DNA of 15,133 bases from Candidatus Competibacteraceae bacterium (GCA_012032855.1 JAAUQA010000021.1:1-15133); one strand, 5' to 3'. Shown: positions 1 through 8,510, counted from the first letter of the stretch. Numbers and translations are program-made. Notes: generated by a model from the sequence alone, not told the origin.

Positions 1-469
1 TGAGTCCGACCAATAGGTGCCAATCGCCACGTGCGACGATAACCAGAACTCCGACCAAGGAGACCCCGATACCGATGGCTTGCCAGCGGGTTACCGGCAA
101 ACGCAGCAACAGAAACGACAGCGCCACGATCATGACCGGAGTAATCGACAGCATGATGACCGCGTTGGTGGCCATGGTCGATTGCAAGCCCATATAGACA
201 AACGAATTGAAATTGACCACCCCCAATACGCTGAGCAGGGTCAGAATTTTCCAATGTCGACGTAACGACGGCCAGTGGCTGCGAATGTGGGGTAGCACAA
301 AAGGCAATAGCAACACCAACGCCGCCGCCCAACGCCAGAAGGATAACGCCAGTGGGGGGAAAACCTCGCGCACAGCGCGTCCCAGCACGAAATTGCCCGA
401 CCAAAATAACGTGGTCAGCACCAAGAGTACATAAGGAGAAACGGATAACAATCTAGCGGTAACACGCAT
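1..469 (-). CDS. EamA/DMT-family permease, N-terminal part (runs off the window)
   Basis: Reading the minus strand from the ATG at 469-467 gives 156 uninterrupted codons that leave the window at base 1. The protein is strongly hydrophobic, beginning MRVTARLLSVSPYVLLVLTT, followed by LFWSGNFVLGR. This opening, with its W-x-G-N motif in the first helix, is typical of the EamA half of drug/metabolite transporters. About five membrane segments are visible: near residues 10-30, 42-60, 73-92, 98-121 and 131-147. A full member would be about 290-300 residues with two EamA repeats, so roughly half is present. These are inner-membrane permeases for varied small molecules and the substrate cannot be deduced here. 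No strong Shine-Dalgarno precedes the ATG. The gene diverges from the DUF1269 gene at 607. Confidence 0.85.
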   Translation of the reverse strand, partial: MRVTARLLSVSPYVLLVLTTLFWSGNFVLGRAVREVFPPLALSFWRWAAALVLLLPFVLPHIRSHWPSLRRHWKILTLLSVLGVVNFNSFVYMGLQSTMATNAVIMLSITPVMIVALSFLLLRLPVTRWQAIGIGVSLVGVLVIVARGDWHLLVGL

Positions 470-494
470 CGTGTTTTACGTAGCGGAGTAAGGT

Positions 495-526
495 TTGAGT
501 GGGTTGAATCGGTTAGGATTTATAAT
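495..526 (+). promoter_or_regulatory. Putative sigma-70 promoter for the DUF1269-type gene
   Basis: A perfect TATAAT lies at 521-526, about 80 bases upstream of the ATG at 607. The nearest -35-like element, TTGAGT at 495-500, gives a 20-base spacer, longer than the ideal 17, so only the -10 box is persuasive. Confidence 0.35.
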
Positions 527-553
527 AGCGCTGTATGGTCTACATGTATGTCA

Positions 554-574
554 GCTACCGCTTTTGCGGCTAGC
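554..574 (+). other. Leader hairpin upstream of the DUF1269-type gene
   Basis: GCTACCGC pairs with GCGGcTAGC across a TTTT loop, with one bulged C. It lies in the probable 5' untranslated region, 32 bases before the ATG. No U-tract follows, so it is not an intrinsic terminator. Its function is unknown. Confidence 0.4.
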
Positions 575-606
575 GGCTTGTGGTATCCACCTGAGGTATT
601 ACGACA

Positions 607-1122
607 ATGAGAAGACTTTACTTCCTAATTCCCGACGTGGAAAGCGCCAAAAAGATCGTTGATGAATTGTTGCTGGCCAGAGTCGAGGAACGTCATATCC
701 ATATCGTGGCTAAAGATCACCATCCCCTGGAAGAAGCGCATTTACCCGAGGCCGGGTTACTTGAAGAAAGCGATTTCGTCCCGGCCTTAGAGAGAGGATT
801 AACGGTAGGTGGCGCTACCGGGTTGCTGGCGGGTGTGGCCGCGCTGACCTTTCCGCCGGCGGGGTTGGTTTTGGGAGGCGGCGCCATCTTGGCGACCAGT
901 TTGCTGGGTGCCGGTTTGGGCGCGTGGGTGGCGAGCATGATCGGTGTCTCTATACCCAACAGCCAGCTGGATCGTTTTCACGACGCCATTGAGCGCGGCG
1001 AGTTGTTGATGATGCTTGATGTCCCCAAGGCTAAAGTCGAAGAGATGACTGAGCTTGTCAAAAGCCACCATCCCGAAGCCCATGTGGAAGGCATCGAGCC
1101 GACCATCCCGGCGTTTCCCTAA
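607..1122 (+). CDS. DUF1269-family (membrane-hairpin) protein
   Basis: 171 residues. Residues 1-60 form a soluble alpha/beta segment opening MRRLYFLIPDVESAKKIVDE. A glycine- and alanine-rich hydrophobic stretch follows at about 65-115 (GGATGLLAGVAAL, then GAGLGAWVASMIG), able to make a membrane hairpin or glycine-zipper. A soluble C-terminal end contains VPKAKVEEMTELVKSHHPEA. This layout matches DUF1269 proteins of proteobacteria, which have no established biochemical role. A GAGG at 594-597 lies about 10 bases before the ATG and supports the start. The gene is monocistronic and convergent with the potassium-channel gene, with 15 bases between stop codons. Assignment to the family is from sequence pattern; no function is claimed. 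Confidence 0.8.
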   Translation: MRRLYFLIPDVESAKKIVDELLLARVEERHIHIVAKDHHPLEEAHLPEAGLLEESDFVPALERGLTVGGATGLLAGVAALTFPPAGLVLGGGAILATSLLGAGLGAWVASMIGVSIPNSQLDRFHDAIERGELLMMLDVPKAKVEEMTELVKSHHPEAHVEGIEPTIPAFP

Positions 1123-1137
1123 ACAACACAGCCACAG

Positions 1138-2999
1138 CTACGATTTTAACCTGTCCGCCTTCCCTCGTTTCGAGGGAGGGTCCGGTATCGGACAGGCAGG
1201 GGCTTGTTGCCAGCTTGCCAGCCAACGCCATAAATAGCCGTCCGGTCTTTCCTCGCCGGTCACCACGTAATCCAGTGCATTAGTGTTGAATGCAGCCCAG
1301 GTCATGCGTTCGGCGCAGTCATGCGGAGCGCACAGTAAAATGCAATCATTTGCGACTAAAGGCAGATCGTCATCGGGCAATAGGATTTCTTGATCTTGCC
1401 GCAGCACTAACAAGGGTAAGCAAGGTAACGGTTGACTCCGTTCTTGCGGTTCTCGCAGTAAATGCCATAGGCGAATTTCCCGGCCTTGTTCAATTGCCGC
1501 GTGCACGGCAGGCGCTTGCTCGGGATCAATGCTGATCGACCAGGTTTGTGGCGTCACTCCCTCACATAGCACGCGGATTTTTTCTAACAATTCTTCCGCC
1601 CAGCGCTCGCTGCGATGCCGCGCCAACTGTAAAAAGCGACTCAACAACGGCACGGTCAACAAGGGCAAAATGCGCCAAACGATGATTCGGCTGCGTTGCA
1701 TGACCAAATCCACATCGGCGGCTTTGAACAACGCATCATTACCTCGGCGGTTCTGCCGCGCAACCAAATAAAGAGCGGGATTCAATTGTCGGGCGGTCAG
1801 GATAATGGACAGATTATTCGCATCCAAATTGGTGCCGGATACGATGCCGACGGCCTTATCGATTCCCGCCGCACGTAAGGTGACGGCTTGGGTGCCGACG
1901 CCGACGATAGCGCCTTCAGGCGCTTTTTCGGGATCGGGTTCAATGATAGTGGTCGGCATGCCCTCGAAGGTCATATAGCGGTGTACCGCTTTGCCGAAGC
2001 GGCCGTAATGACAAATGATCCAAGTGCCTCGCGGTGGATGGATCGGCTTAGGCAGCGGCGCATTGGCAATGCTGGTCAGCCACTCGTAAAGCAGATGGAC
2101 GCTGGGAGAGCGCAGCGTCATCGTCAAATGGTCGGCAAACGTATTGAACGGATCGATAATGTGATCGGTGCCGAATGAGGCTAAATTCGCTGCCGTGTCC
2201 GCCATCTCTGCACGACACACCACTTTTAAAGCGGGATTGAGCAACTTGCAGGTAATAGCAATCTTGACGTTGATTTGATCGTCATTAGTGAGCGCTACCA
2301 CCCCGATACACTTGGGGTGCTGCAATCCTCCCTCCACTAGATGCCTGACTTCGCGAACATCGGCGCACAGGTTGGGAATATCGAAACTCAAGTCTTCCAA
2401 GGTCAAGGCATTGATACGCTCCGCATCGCTGTCGATCACCACGCTTTGCACTAAGCGCGCGTCAATGCCCGCACCAGTAGACTGCCGGTTTCCCCATACC
2501 CGCACACTAGATAAAAAGGCACTTTCAGCCGGCGTACCCCACGGGCGAAGCGCTGTTCGGTGACGGCCCGTTTGAACGCCGGATCCTGCAGCAGAGTGAG
2601 GATGTTGCCGATGGCATACAGCCAACCGATCACGGTGAGATAAATCGCTATGATGGTCCATAGCCGTTGCGCGGGGCTGAACGCATAGGGGATCTCGCCA
2701 AAACCAATCGTCGAGCCCATGAAGCTGACGAAATAAAAGGCATGAAAAAAGTCGATACGCCAAGGATTACCTTGATCGTCCATACCCGGCATCAACACCA
2801 GACCACCCATAGAAATGGTATATGCGCCGATCAGGACTAACAACGGCATCCTCATGCGCCGCAGCACCAGGAAAATAACATGCGGCGTGGTATTGATCGA
2901 AGAGGATGGTAGGAGCGGAGCTAGGCGAGCGCTTTCCTCCGACGGGAGTTCTACACGCTGCTGGATACGCCGGAAAAACAGCAAAAACAGGTTGGACAT
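1138..2999 (-). CDS. Potassium channel protein with two RCK (TrkA-N) domains; one frameshift as read
   Basis: The start is the ATG at 2999 (MSNLFLLFFRR), 4 nt after the stop of the DUF6394-like gene. About 620 residues after correcting one frameshift. Residues 51-73 form a membrane helix; a pore helix and selectivity filter lie at 95-102 (GSTIGFGE, the TxGxG potassium filter); a second helix lies at 113-136. An RCK/TrkA-N domain begins at GYGETG (167-172), and a second begins near 326 with CHYGRFGKAV. RCK domains bind nucleotides or ions on the cytoplasmic face and gate the pore. The first reading frame stops at 2451-2453 just after LLVRALTRA, while the next strand and helix (SVVIDSDAERINAL) continue in another frame. 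One base appears to be missing within the GC-repeat region 2451-2461. The corrected length is exactly 621 codons including the stop. Both halves are otherwise open, so the gene is probably functional in the cell. Confidence 0.85.
1150..1196. terminator. Nested inverted repeat at the 3' end of the channel gene
   Basis: The inner hairpin is CCTTCCCTCG-TTT-CGAGGGAGGG (1158-1180, ten pairs including one T-G pair). It is enclosed by CCTGTCC (1150-1156) and GGACAGG (1190-1196). It lies just past the DUF1269 stop and inside the last codons of the channel gene. It could terminate the plus-strand transcript, but there is no clear T-run on either side. Confidence 0.35.
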
Positions 3000-3003
3000 G
3001 CGA

Positions 3004-3387
3004 CTAGCGGCGCAAGGTGACGGTCTCAATCATCAACAGTACGACAGAGGCGATGTTGGCTAACAAAGCCCCTCCTGACAGGGACACCACGGTGGCGATA
3101 ACCGATGCGGTATTGCCCGTCTCCAAAACATGCAACGCCATCCCCCACACCAAGGCGGCCGCCAATAATTGCACGTCGGCGACGATACTGGTCGCCAACA
3201 AGACCGCGCCGATATGGGTGCGGTCGCCGAGTTTAATAATCGTGGCGATGAGACTGACGCTAATGGCCGCGAACAATTCCATCGGATGGTGATGGTCCGG
3301 GTTATCGATATCGCCCATCACGAATCCGAAATTCAGCGTCAACGCCAGCAGAATAAACGCGCTGAAAAAGACCTTTTCGAGATTCAC
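3004..3387 (-). CDS. DUF6394-like four-helix inner-membrane protein
   Basis: 127 residues from a GTG start at 3387-3385 (reads NLEKVFFSAFILLALTLNF after the start). Four hydrophobic segments lie near residues 7-25, 37-54, 60-84 and 97-121. A conserved-looking loop, GDIDNPDHHHP, lies at about 25-35. I recognise the opening and this loop as the DUF6394 type of small gammaproteobacterial membrane protein; this is from memory and no function is known. The gene ends 4 nt before the ATG of the two-RCK potassium channel, which suggests translational coupling and a shared role, for example as an accessory subunit in ion homeostasis (inference). No strong Shine-Dalgarno is visible; a GGGA lies about 12 nt upstream of the GTG. 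Confidence 0.75.
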   Translation of the reverse strand: MNLEKVFFSAFILLALTLNFGFVMGDIDNPDHHHPMELFAAISVSLIATIIKLGDRTHIGAVLLATSIVADVQLLAAALVWGMALHVLETGNTASVIATVVSLSGGALLANIASVVLLMIETVTLRR

Positions 3388-3437
3388 AGCTTATTATCCC
3401 GTTACCACACTATTCGAAGGCTATTGGCGCTTGCGCG

Positions 3438-3458
3438 GGCTAATCACCCTGATTAGCC
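3438..3458 (-). terminator. Hairpin overlapping the D,D-peptidase stop
   Basis: Perfect 8-bp inverted repeat GGCTAATC-accct-GATTAGCC spanning the last codons and stop of the D,D-peptidase gene. No T-run follows in the direction of transcription, so it may be an attenuator or mRNA-stabilising end between this gene and the DUF6394-like gene 52 bases downstream. Confidence 0.35.
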
Positions 3459-4372
3459 GGGTTGGTCGCTGCGGTGGTATCGTTGAGCACCCAAGGCGAA
3501 GCCGGCCGGGTTAATCGATACTGCGCAAACCCGTAATCCAGGATAGCTGCCACATCGCTCCATAACGCCTTACGATTAGCGCTACCCAATGCACTGACGA
3601 TCAGGTTAACCTGACCCCGTTTAGCCTCCCCCACAAAGCAGTTTTTCGCCCGCCGGGTATAACCAGTTTTCCCGCCCTGAACCCCGCCATAGGAAACCAA
3701 GAGTCGATTGCTGTTATACACTGGCACCATTCGCCAATGGTGGTTGTTATTGAGACCGGCTTCGACCCGCAAGCCCGCACTGCGGGTGCGCACGATATCG
3801 GCGAACAGCGGATTGGCCATGGCTTGGCGAAAAATCAAGGTTAAATCATACGCGGTACTGTAATGAGCCTCATTCGGCAATCCGTGCGGATTTTGGAAAC
3901 GGCTGCGGCGGGCCCCCAGTTGCCAGGCTCGGTCATTCATTAGATCGGCAAACCGGGGTACGGAACCACCGACTGTTTCGGCGATGACTTCAGCCGCATC
4001 GTTACCCGATTTCAGCAACAAGCCATAGAGTAAGTCTTGGGCGTACAGGACTTCGCCCGGCTGCAGGCCGATACGGCTCGGTTCCACAGCGGCGGCTTTT
4101 GCGCTGACTGAAATCCGTTGCTGCAAATTCAACCGTTCCAAAGCGACTAACGCCGTCAACACTTTCGTTGTGCTGGCCGGGGGCAATTGTGTATGCGGTT
4201 GTTTAGCGAACAGGATTTCACCGCTGTCCGCGTTCATCAACACGGCGGCTCGTGCAGTGATTTCGGGAGTGGGTAGCGCCAGAACCGGGGTGGAAAACAG
4301 GACTAGCAAGGCAACGGCCAGTAGAAAACATCGGGCTTGGGGAGCTCGGGTAGCAATGAAATGGGTCATCAT
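3440..4372 (-). CDS. S11-family D-alanyl-D-alanine carboxypeptidase/endopeptidase (low-molecular-mass PBP)
   Basis: 310-residue precursor. Residues 12-32 form a signal peptide ending PVLA, with predicted cleavage before LPTPEI. The three serine-peptidase motifs of family S11 are present: S67-T-T-K70 (PASTTKVLTA), S122-G-N and K235-T-G (GGKTGYTRR). This is a periplasmic penicillin-binding protein that trims or cleaves peptidoglycan peptides. The protein ends shortly after the catalytic domain (AILDYGFAQY, then about 35 residues), so it lacks the beta-rich C-terminal domain and amphipathic anchor of PBP5 and PBP6. In size it resembles PbpG/PBP7, a D,D-endopeptidase, but I cannot choose between the two activities. 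Two adjacent ATGs (4372 and 4369) could start it. The 113-base upstream region should hold its promoter. Confidence 0.9.
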   Translation of the reverse strand: MMTHFIATRAPQARCFLLAVALLVLFSTPVLALPTPEITARAAVLMNADSGEILFAKQPHTQLPPASTTKVLTALVALERLNLQQRISVSAKAAAVEPSRIGLQPGEVLYAQDLLYGLLLKSGNDAAEVIAETVGGSVPRFADLMNDRAWQLGARRSRFQNPHGLPNEAHYSTAYDLTLIFRQAMANPLFADIVRTRSAGLRVEAGLNNNHHWRMVPVYNSNRLLVSYGGVQGGKTGYTRRAKNCFVGEAKRGQVNLIVSALGSANRKALWSDVAAILDYGFAQYRLTRPASPWVLNDTTAATNPANQGD

Positions 4373-4485
4373 AGGTGCGACTCGGCCTTTATGCGTTGTG
4401 GGCGATGGGGTAAGGCAAACGGATTTTTTTATATCTGCTATATAACATAGCTGAATTCGCGCGCATCAGAAATCCCGGTGTTGTT
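4373..4485 (-). promoter_or_regulatory. Probable promoter region of the D,D-peptidase gene
   Basis: This 113-base gap between yjbQ and the D,D-peptidase gene is AT-rich at 4420-4450. On the minus strand TTCAGC, a 16-base spacer and TATAAA can be read as a weak -35/-10 pair. No other structure was seen. Confidence 0.3.
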
Positions 4486-4902
4486 TTATTCGCCCTGCAC
4501 CGTGACCGTTAACCGGCGCGTATGGCCCATCGTGCGGTGTTCCCAGAGATACATGCCCTGCCAGATACCGAGTCCGCAACGGCCTTGGCTGATCGGGATC
4601 GTCAGGTTACTTTGGGTTAGCACGGTGCGCACATGGGCCGGCATGTCGTCGGGACCTTCATCGACATGTTCGAACCAGGGTGCGCCATCGGGTACCAGCC
4701 GTGCCATGAAGGTTTCCAGATCCTCGCGCACGGTAGGGTCGGCGTTTTCGCATAGGATCAAAGAGGCGCTGGTGTGATGGACGAAAACATGCACAACGCC
4801 GATCAATACCCTGGATTCGCGCACGATGGCTTGCACTTGCTCGGTCACGTTATAGGTGCCCCGACCTTGGGTACGCAGGGTCAGCGTGTGTTGTGCAATC
4901 AT
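4486..4902 (-). CDS. yjbQ: YjbQ/UPF0047 family protein
   Basis: 138 residues, the usual family length. Family hallmarks are visible: VFVHHTSASLILCENADP (about 39-56), the DEGPDDMPAHVR segment (81-92) and GRCGLGIWQGMYLWEHR near 107-123, ending in a beta strand. Conserved His and Asp residues form the putative metal site of this trimeric beta-sandwich family. Members have been reported to have weak thiamine-phosphate synthase activity and can rescue thiE mutants, but the physiological role is unsettled. The start ATG (4902-4900) overlaps the TGA of the upstream reductase (4901-4899) as ATGA, so the two genes are translationally coupled. Confidence 0.93.
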   Translation of the reverse strand: MIAQHTLTLRTQGRGTYNVTEQVQAIVRESRVLIGVVHVFVHHTSASLILCENADPTVREDLETFMARLVPDGAPWFEHVDEGPDDMPAHVRTVLTQSNLTIPISQGRCGLGIWQGMYLWEHRTMGHTRRLTVTVQGE

Positions 4903-5935
4903 GGGCAGGGATTGGGCTGTCCGACATGAATGGCTTCGATGGCTTCCAGCGCAGCTTCGGGCAAATTCAGATCAATGCTGGCGATATCGTCGGCCAACTG
5001 CTCCATAGACGTGGCGCCGATAATGTTGGCGGTTAAAAAAGGCCGCGAGTTGACATAGGCCAAAGCCATTTGCGCCGGGTCCAGACCGTGGCTCCGGGCC
5101 AGCTCGACATAGGCGCGGATCGGCGCTTCGGCTTGCGGGGTTTTATAGCGGTCGAAGCGGCTGAACAGCGTCAGGCGCCCATTAGGCGGTTGCTGATCCA
5201 GATATTTCCGGTCAAAATACCGAAGGCCAACGGCGAGTAAGCCAGTAATCCTAACCCCTCACGATGGGCGATTTCAGCCAAACCGATTTCGAAAGTACGG
5301 TTCAATAGGTTATAGGGATTTTGCACAGTGAGAATGGGCGGTAGCCGCAGGCGTTCGGCGACCCGCAAATACTCCATCCAGTCCCCAGGGTGTTTCGTTG
5401 GAGACACCGATATAACGGTATTTGCCGGCCCGCACCTGTTCGCCTAACACTTCCAACGTTTCGGCGACGGGAATAAAACGGCGCTTTGCTGGGGGTGTAG
5501 CCCAAGCGACCGAAGTAAATTGGTCTGCCGGTCCGGCCAGTGCACCTGATAGAGATCGATATAATCGGTTTGCAAGCGCCTCAGACTGTTCTCCAACGCT
5601 TGGACGATGTTGCGCCGATCCAGACAGATCGGGTTCTGGCGCAGATAAGTCAGCTCCTGCGAACGTCCCGACACTTTACTGGCCAATATGACTTGCGCCC
5701 GGTTACCGCGTTGTTTCATCCAGTTGCCGATGTACTGCTCGGTGCGCCCTTGGGTTTCAGCGCGGGGCGGGACAGGATACATCTCGGCGGTGTCGATGAA
5801 ATTGATGCCTTGCGCCACCGCATAATCCAATTGCGCATGGGCCTCGGCCTCGCTGTTTTGCTCGCCCCAGGTCATGGTCCCCAAGCAAATACGGCTCACT
5901 TTTAAGTCGGTGTGTGGCAAACGATTGTAGTGCAT
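4899..5935 (-). CDS. tas: Tas-like NADP(H)-dependent aldo/keto reductase; four frameshifts as read
   Basis: Corrected length is 344 residues, matching E. coli Tas. The N-terminal part opens MHYNRLPHTDLKVSRICLG. The aldo/keto reductase tetrad is visible: Asp in FIDTAEMYPVP, with its Tyr, Lys in ILASKVSG and His in YQVHWPD. Later segments are KYRYIGVSNETPWG, LTVQNPYNLLNR, LAYSPLAFGILTG, KYLDQQPPNGR and IIGATSMEQLADDIASIDLN. As read, the frame breaks four times: an extra base in the A-run 5517-5519, another in 5475-5478, an extra base near 5378-5379, and a missing base near 5205-5209. Every segment is otherwise stop-free. AGGA lies 8 nt before the ATG. The gene belongs to the trmB-tas-yjbQ unit. 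It is either a very recent pseudogene or, more likely, intact with sequence errors. Confidence 0.85.
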
Positions 5936-5971
5936 ATCGGTTCCTGTCTTACTGAGGACGGCGGTTTGAAT

Positions 5972-6657
5972 TTAGCAACGGCGAAAGATCAAGTCCCACA
6001 CCGCATGTCCCAAACGCTGACCGCGCCGTTCGAATTTGGTCAGCGGACGTTCCCTAGGCCGAGGTGCGAAGCCTTCGTCGACGGTATTATGCAACGCTTC
6101 GCAAGCGTTGAGCACGGCCAACATCCAATGCGCATACTCTTCCCAATCAGTAGCTAGATGCAACGTGCCGCCCCGGTTGAGGGTGTGCGCCATAACCGTC
6201 ACAAACGGCGGTTGAATCAGCCGACGCTTATGGTGGCGTTTTTTCGGCCAAGGATCGGGAAAGAACACCTGAATGCGCTCCAGACAGGTATCCGGCAGGC
6301 TGTGCAACACCTCTTGCGCATCTGCGCAAATCACCCGCACATTGGTCAATCCCAGCTCCTGGGCTCGCAGCAGGAAATGACCAACGCCGGGAAGATGGAC
6401 TTCGATGCCTAAAAAATCCTGCTCCGGCCGGACTGTGCCATCGCCAGTAGTGATTCGCCGTCACCGAAGCCGATCTCCAGAATTCGCGGCGCGGTACGGT
6501 CGAACAGCCGATCCAGCGATAGCGGATACTGACCGACCTCTACTCCGAATTGCTCCCACAACGTATCCAACGCACGTTGTTGGGGTTCGGTCAGTCGGCC
6601 ACCGCGTCGCACGAAACTGCGAATAGGACGATGTCGGTCAGAAGCGGGGTTAGGCAT
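5972..6657 (-). CDS. trmB: tRNA (guanine-N7-)-methyltransferase; one frameshift as read
   Basis: Corrected length is 228 residues, normal for TrmB, which methylates G46 in the variable loop of tRNAs using S-adenosylmethionine. The N-terminal frame (ATG at 6657) carries [20 protein letters not shown] and the SAM-binding motif [12 protein letters not shown] (59-70). It then stops at 6409-6411. The continuation in another frame reads [20 protein letters not shown], then [14 protein letters not shown], the diagnostic [16 protein letters not shown], and a C-terminal end [15 protein letters not shown] single C missing from the minus strand at 6426-6429 explains the break. It is the first gene of the minus-strand block and lies 36 nt upstream of the reductase. 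Confidence 0.92.
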
Positions 6658-6919
6658 ACAGCGGCAAGGCGGTTATCGGATCAATAATTGTTATAAGCAG
6701 ATCTGCCGTAAATCATACGTAAGATCGTGAAGAAAAGTCTTACAACACCGCGCTTTCGTTTATCGTCAATGAGCAGGGTGAATTACCGGTAATTATTGGC
6801 AAGCTATTCAATTAATTTACATTTCTTTACAAATCCGGAATGGTTTTTGCCCCCGCTTTCACGGACAATGGCATCAGAAATACTGCCTATAACACCGCTC
6901 ATAACGAGGTATACCCAAA
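6658..6919. promoter_or_regulatory. Divergent regulatory region between trmB and the kinase-like/phosphoesterase gene
   Basis: 262 AT-rich bases without a gene. A perfect 14-bp palindrome AATTACCGGTAATT lies at 6781-6794. A possible -10 element TATAAC lies at 6888-6893, about 27 bases before the plus-strand start. No tRNA or other RNA gene was recognised. Confidence 0.4.
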
Positions 6920-8465
6920 TTGAATTCAGAGATTGCCGTAGAAGCGGTGGAAGTCCTTGGCGCCATTGACACCACTCGTGGTATTGATCCCGACACCATA
7001 GCCCAAACGATTACTGGTCAAGCGCGGACCCTCAGTCATGGGCAGGAATTCACCGGGCGTCCCGTTACCCAGATTACCGCAGACGATTTTCATGTCATTA
7101 AATGGCGTTCTGAATATCAATTCAACGCCAAGGACAGCCGCCGTTGGATCGAACGCATCTTGGAAAAGGAACGCCGTTACGGTGTTCATCATCCAGCCAA
7201 AACCTGGTTTACTGCGCAACAGGCCGAACGCACCGTAATCGCCAATATCACGCCTAAATTATTGCCGCTGCATATGGCGCAACAATCATTAGCACCGACC
7301 GCGTTGTTAACGCACATGGCAAATTTAGCGGACATGTATTTTCGCGCCGCGGCTACCTTCAGCATCAAACTTGACGAAGGTCTATCGAATTTCGGTGTCG
7401 ATGCCCAGGGCCATTTGTACTATTTGGATGACGATATTTATAAATGGGACCAATTTACTTCGCTCGCTTCAATGCTGGGGTCTGGTTTCGCCAGTTGACT
7501 TGGTTAACGCCTGAACAGGCACAGCAACTCGGCGTATTGTTCCGAACCAGCTTGTTGAACCATTTTCCCGATCCGCATTGGCTTTCGGTGATCGGTCGGC
7601 AATTGAATGCTTTGTTTTTTGCCAACGAAGCCCAGATTTTACGTAAGCAACGGTTTATAACTGGTTTCAATCAGCCGAAAAAACCGACGTCCGGTAAAAA
7701 ACCCGCCACCCGCGAGCATCATATGGCCGATGAGCGGTTCGCTATTTTGGGCGACATTCATGCGAATTACCCGGCGTTGCAAGCCGTATTCAATCATCTG
7801 GATGAATGGGGTATTCGCGATGGTATCGTGCTGGGAGACACGGTCGGTTACGGTCCCCACCCTCAGGAATGTATTCAGGCTTTGCAGGCGCGAGATTTCC
7901 TGGTCATCAAGGGCAACCATGATCATGCCCTAGTGACTGGTGTTCCAGCGCGCGGTTTTTCTGCGTTAGGACGCTGGGTGCTGGAATGGAGCACGGATCG
8001 GCTGGATGCGCCGGAACGGGAGTGGCTGTCCGCTTGCCGGTTTATCATCAACAAGACGACTGGTACGCGGTGCATGGCGCACCGTTGGATAAGACCTTTT
8101 TTAATGCCTATGTGTATCAAATGACGTATGAGGAGAACCTGGATTATCTGGCAGAGCAGCGCATTCCCGTCTGTTTACATGGGCACTCTCATATTCAGGG
8201 GGCTTATTATCGCCGCGGGAAGCGCCAGGGTTTTTCGCAGGACAGCGAGTTGTCTATGGAGTCGCTGAATCACAGTTTGATCTGTCCCGGTTCCGTAGGA
8301 CAGCCGCGCAGCGGTAAAGCCGGGGCTGAGTTTGCGGTCTTTGACCGGGGGCAGGGCAAAATCCATTTTCATAATGTGGCTTACGATATGGACGCAACGG
8401 TTGAGGATATGGGCCGGTACGGATTTCCAACCCAATTAGTAGACCGGCTTTACAAAGGTCGGTAG
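6920..8465 (+). CDS. Kinase-like domain fused to metallophosphoesterase; two frameshifts as read
   Basis: Corrected length is 515 residues from a TTG start at 6920, with GAGGT about 11 nt upstream. Residues 1-268 resemble a protein-kinase-like fold: VIKW with K61, helix WIERILEKERRYGVHHPAKTW, then LDEGLSNFGVD (D152, N157, D161) and YYLDDD. This resembles the catalytic-loop/metal region of small-molecule or LPS kinases; no family assignment is certain. Residues 269-515 are a YfcE-type metallophosphoesterase with all metal motifs: GDIHAN (D279, H281), LGDTVGYGPHP, KGNHDHA, VHGAP and HGHSH. As read, one G is missing at 7477-7480 and one A near 8053-8054. The ATG at 7723 (MADERFAILG) could start a separate phosphoesterase, but the frame is continuous across it and its ribosome site is weak. 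A fusion is therefore my preferred reading. Confidence 0.75.
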
Positions 8466-8476
8466 CTAAAAACAGC

Positions 8477-8510
8477 AAAGGGGGCGTTTCCTATGGAAAC
8501 CGCCCCCTTT
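8477..8510. terminator. Bidirectional intrinsic terminator
   Basis: AAAGGGGGCGTTTCC-tat-GGAAACCGCCCCCTTT forms about 15 pairs with one bulged C. It lies between the converging phosphoesterase (stop 8465) and Roadblock gene (stop 8538). The flanking A and T runs give short U-tracts in both directions. The single bulge may itself be a missing G in the left arm. Confidence 0.8.

Noticed and set aside
717..1083. Minus-strand open frames opposite the DUF1269-type gene
   Set aside because: Compositional shadows with no family features or ribosome site.
2496..2763. First about 90 residues of the long open frame covering the channel C-terminus
   Set aside because: They are out of frame with the true pore/RCK sequence; the real protein continues from the other frame starting at 2999.
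5302..5505. Separate small gene within the reductase
   Set aside because: It is only the middle reading frame between two indels; its first ten residues (GYTPSKAPF) are reductase sequence.
6658..6919. Small RNA or tRNA gene
   Set aside because: No cloverleaf or strong stem set found; only a palindrome and AT-rich DNA.
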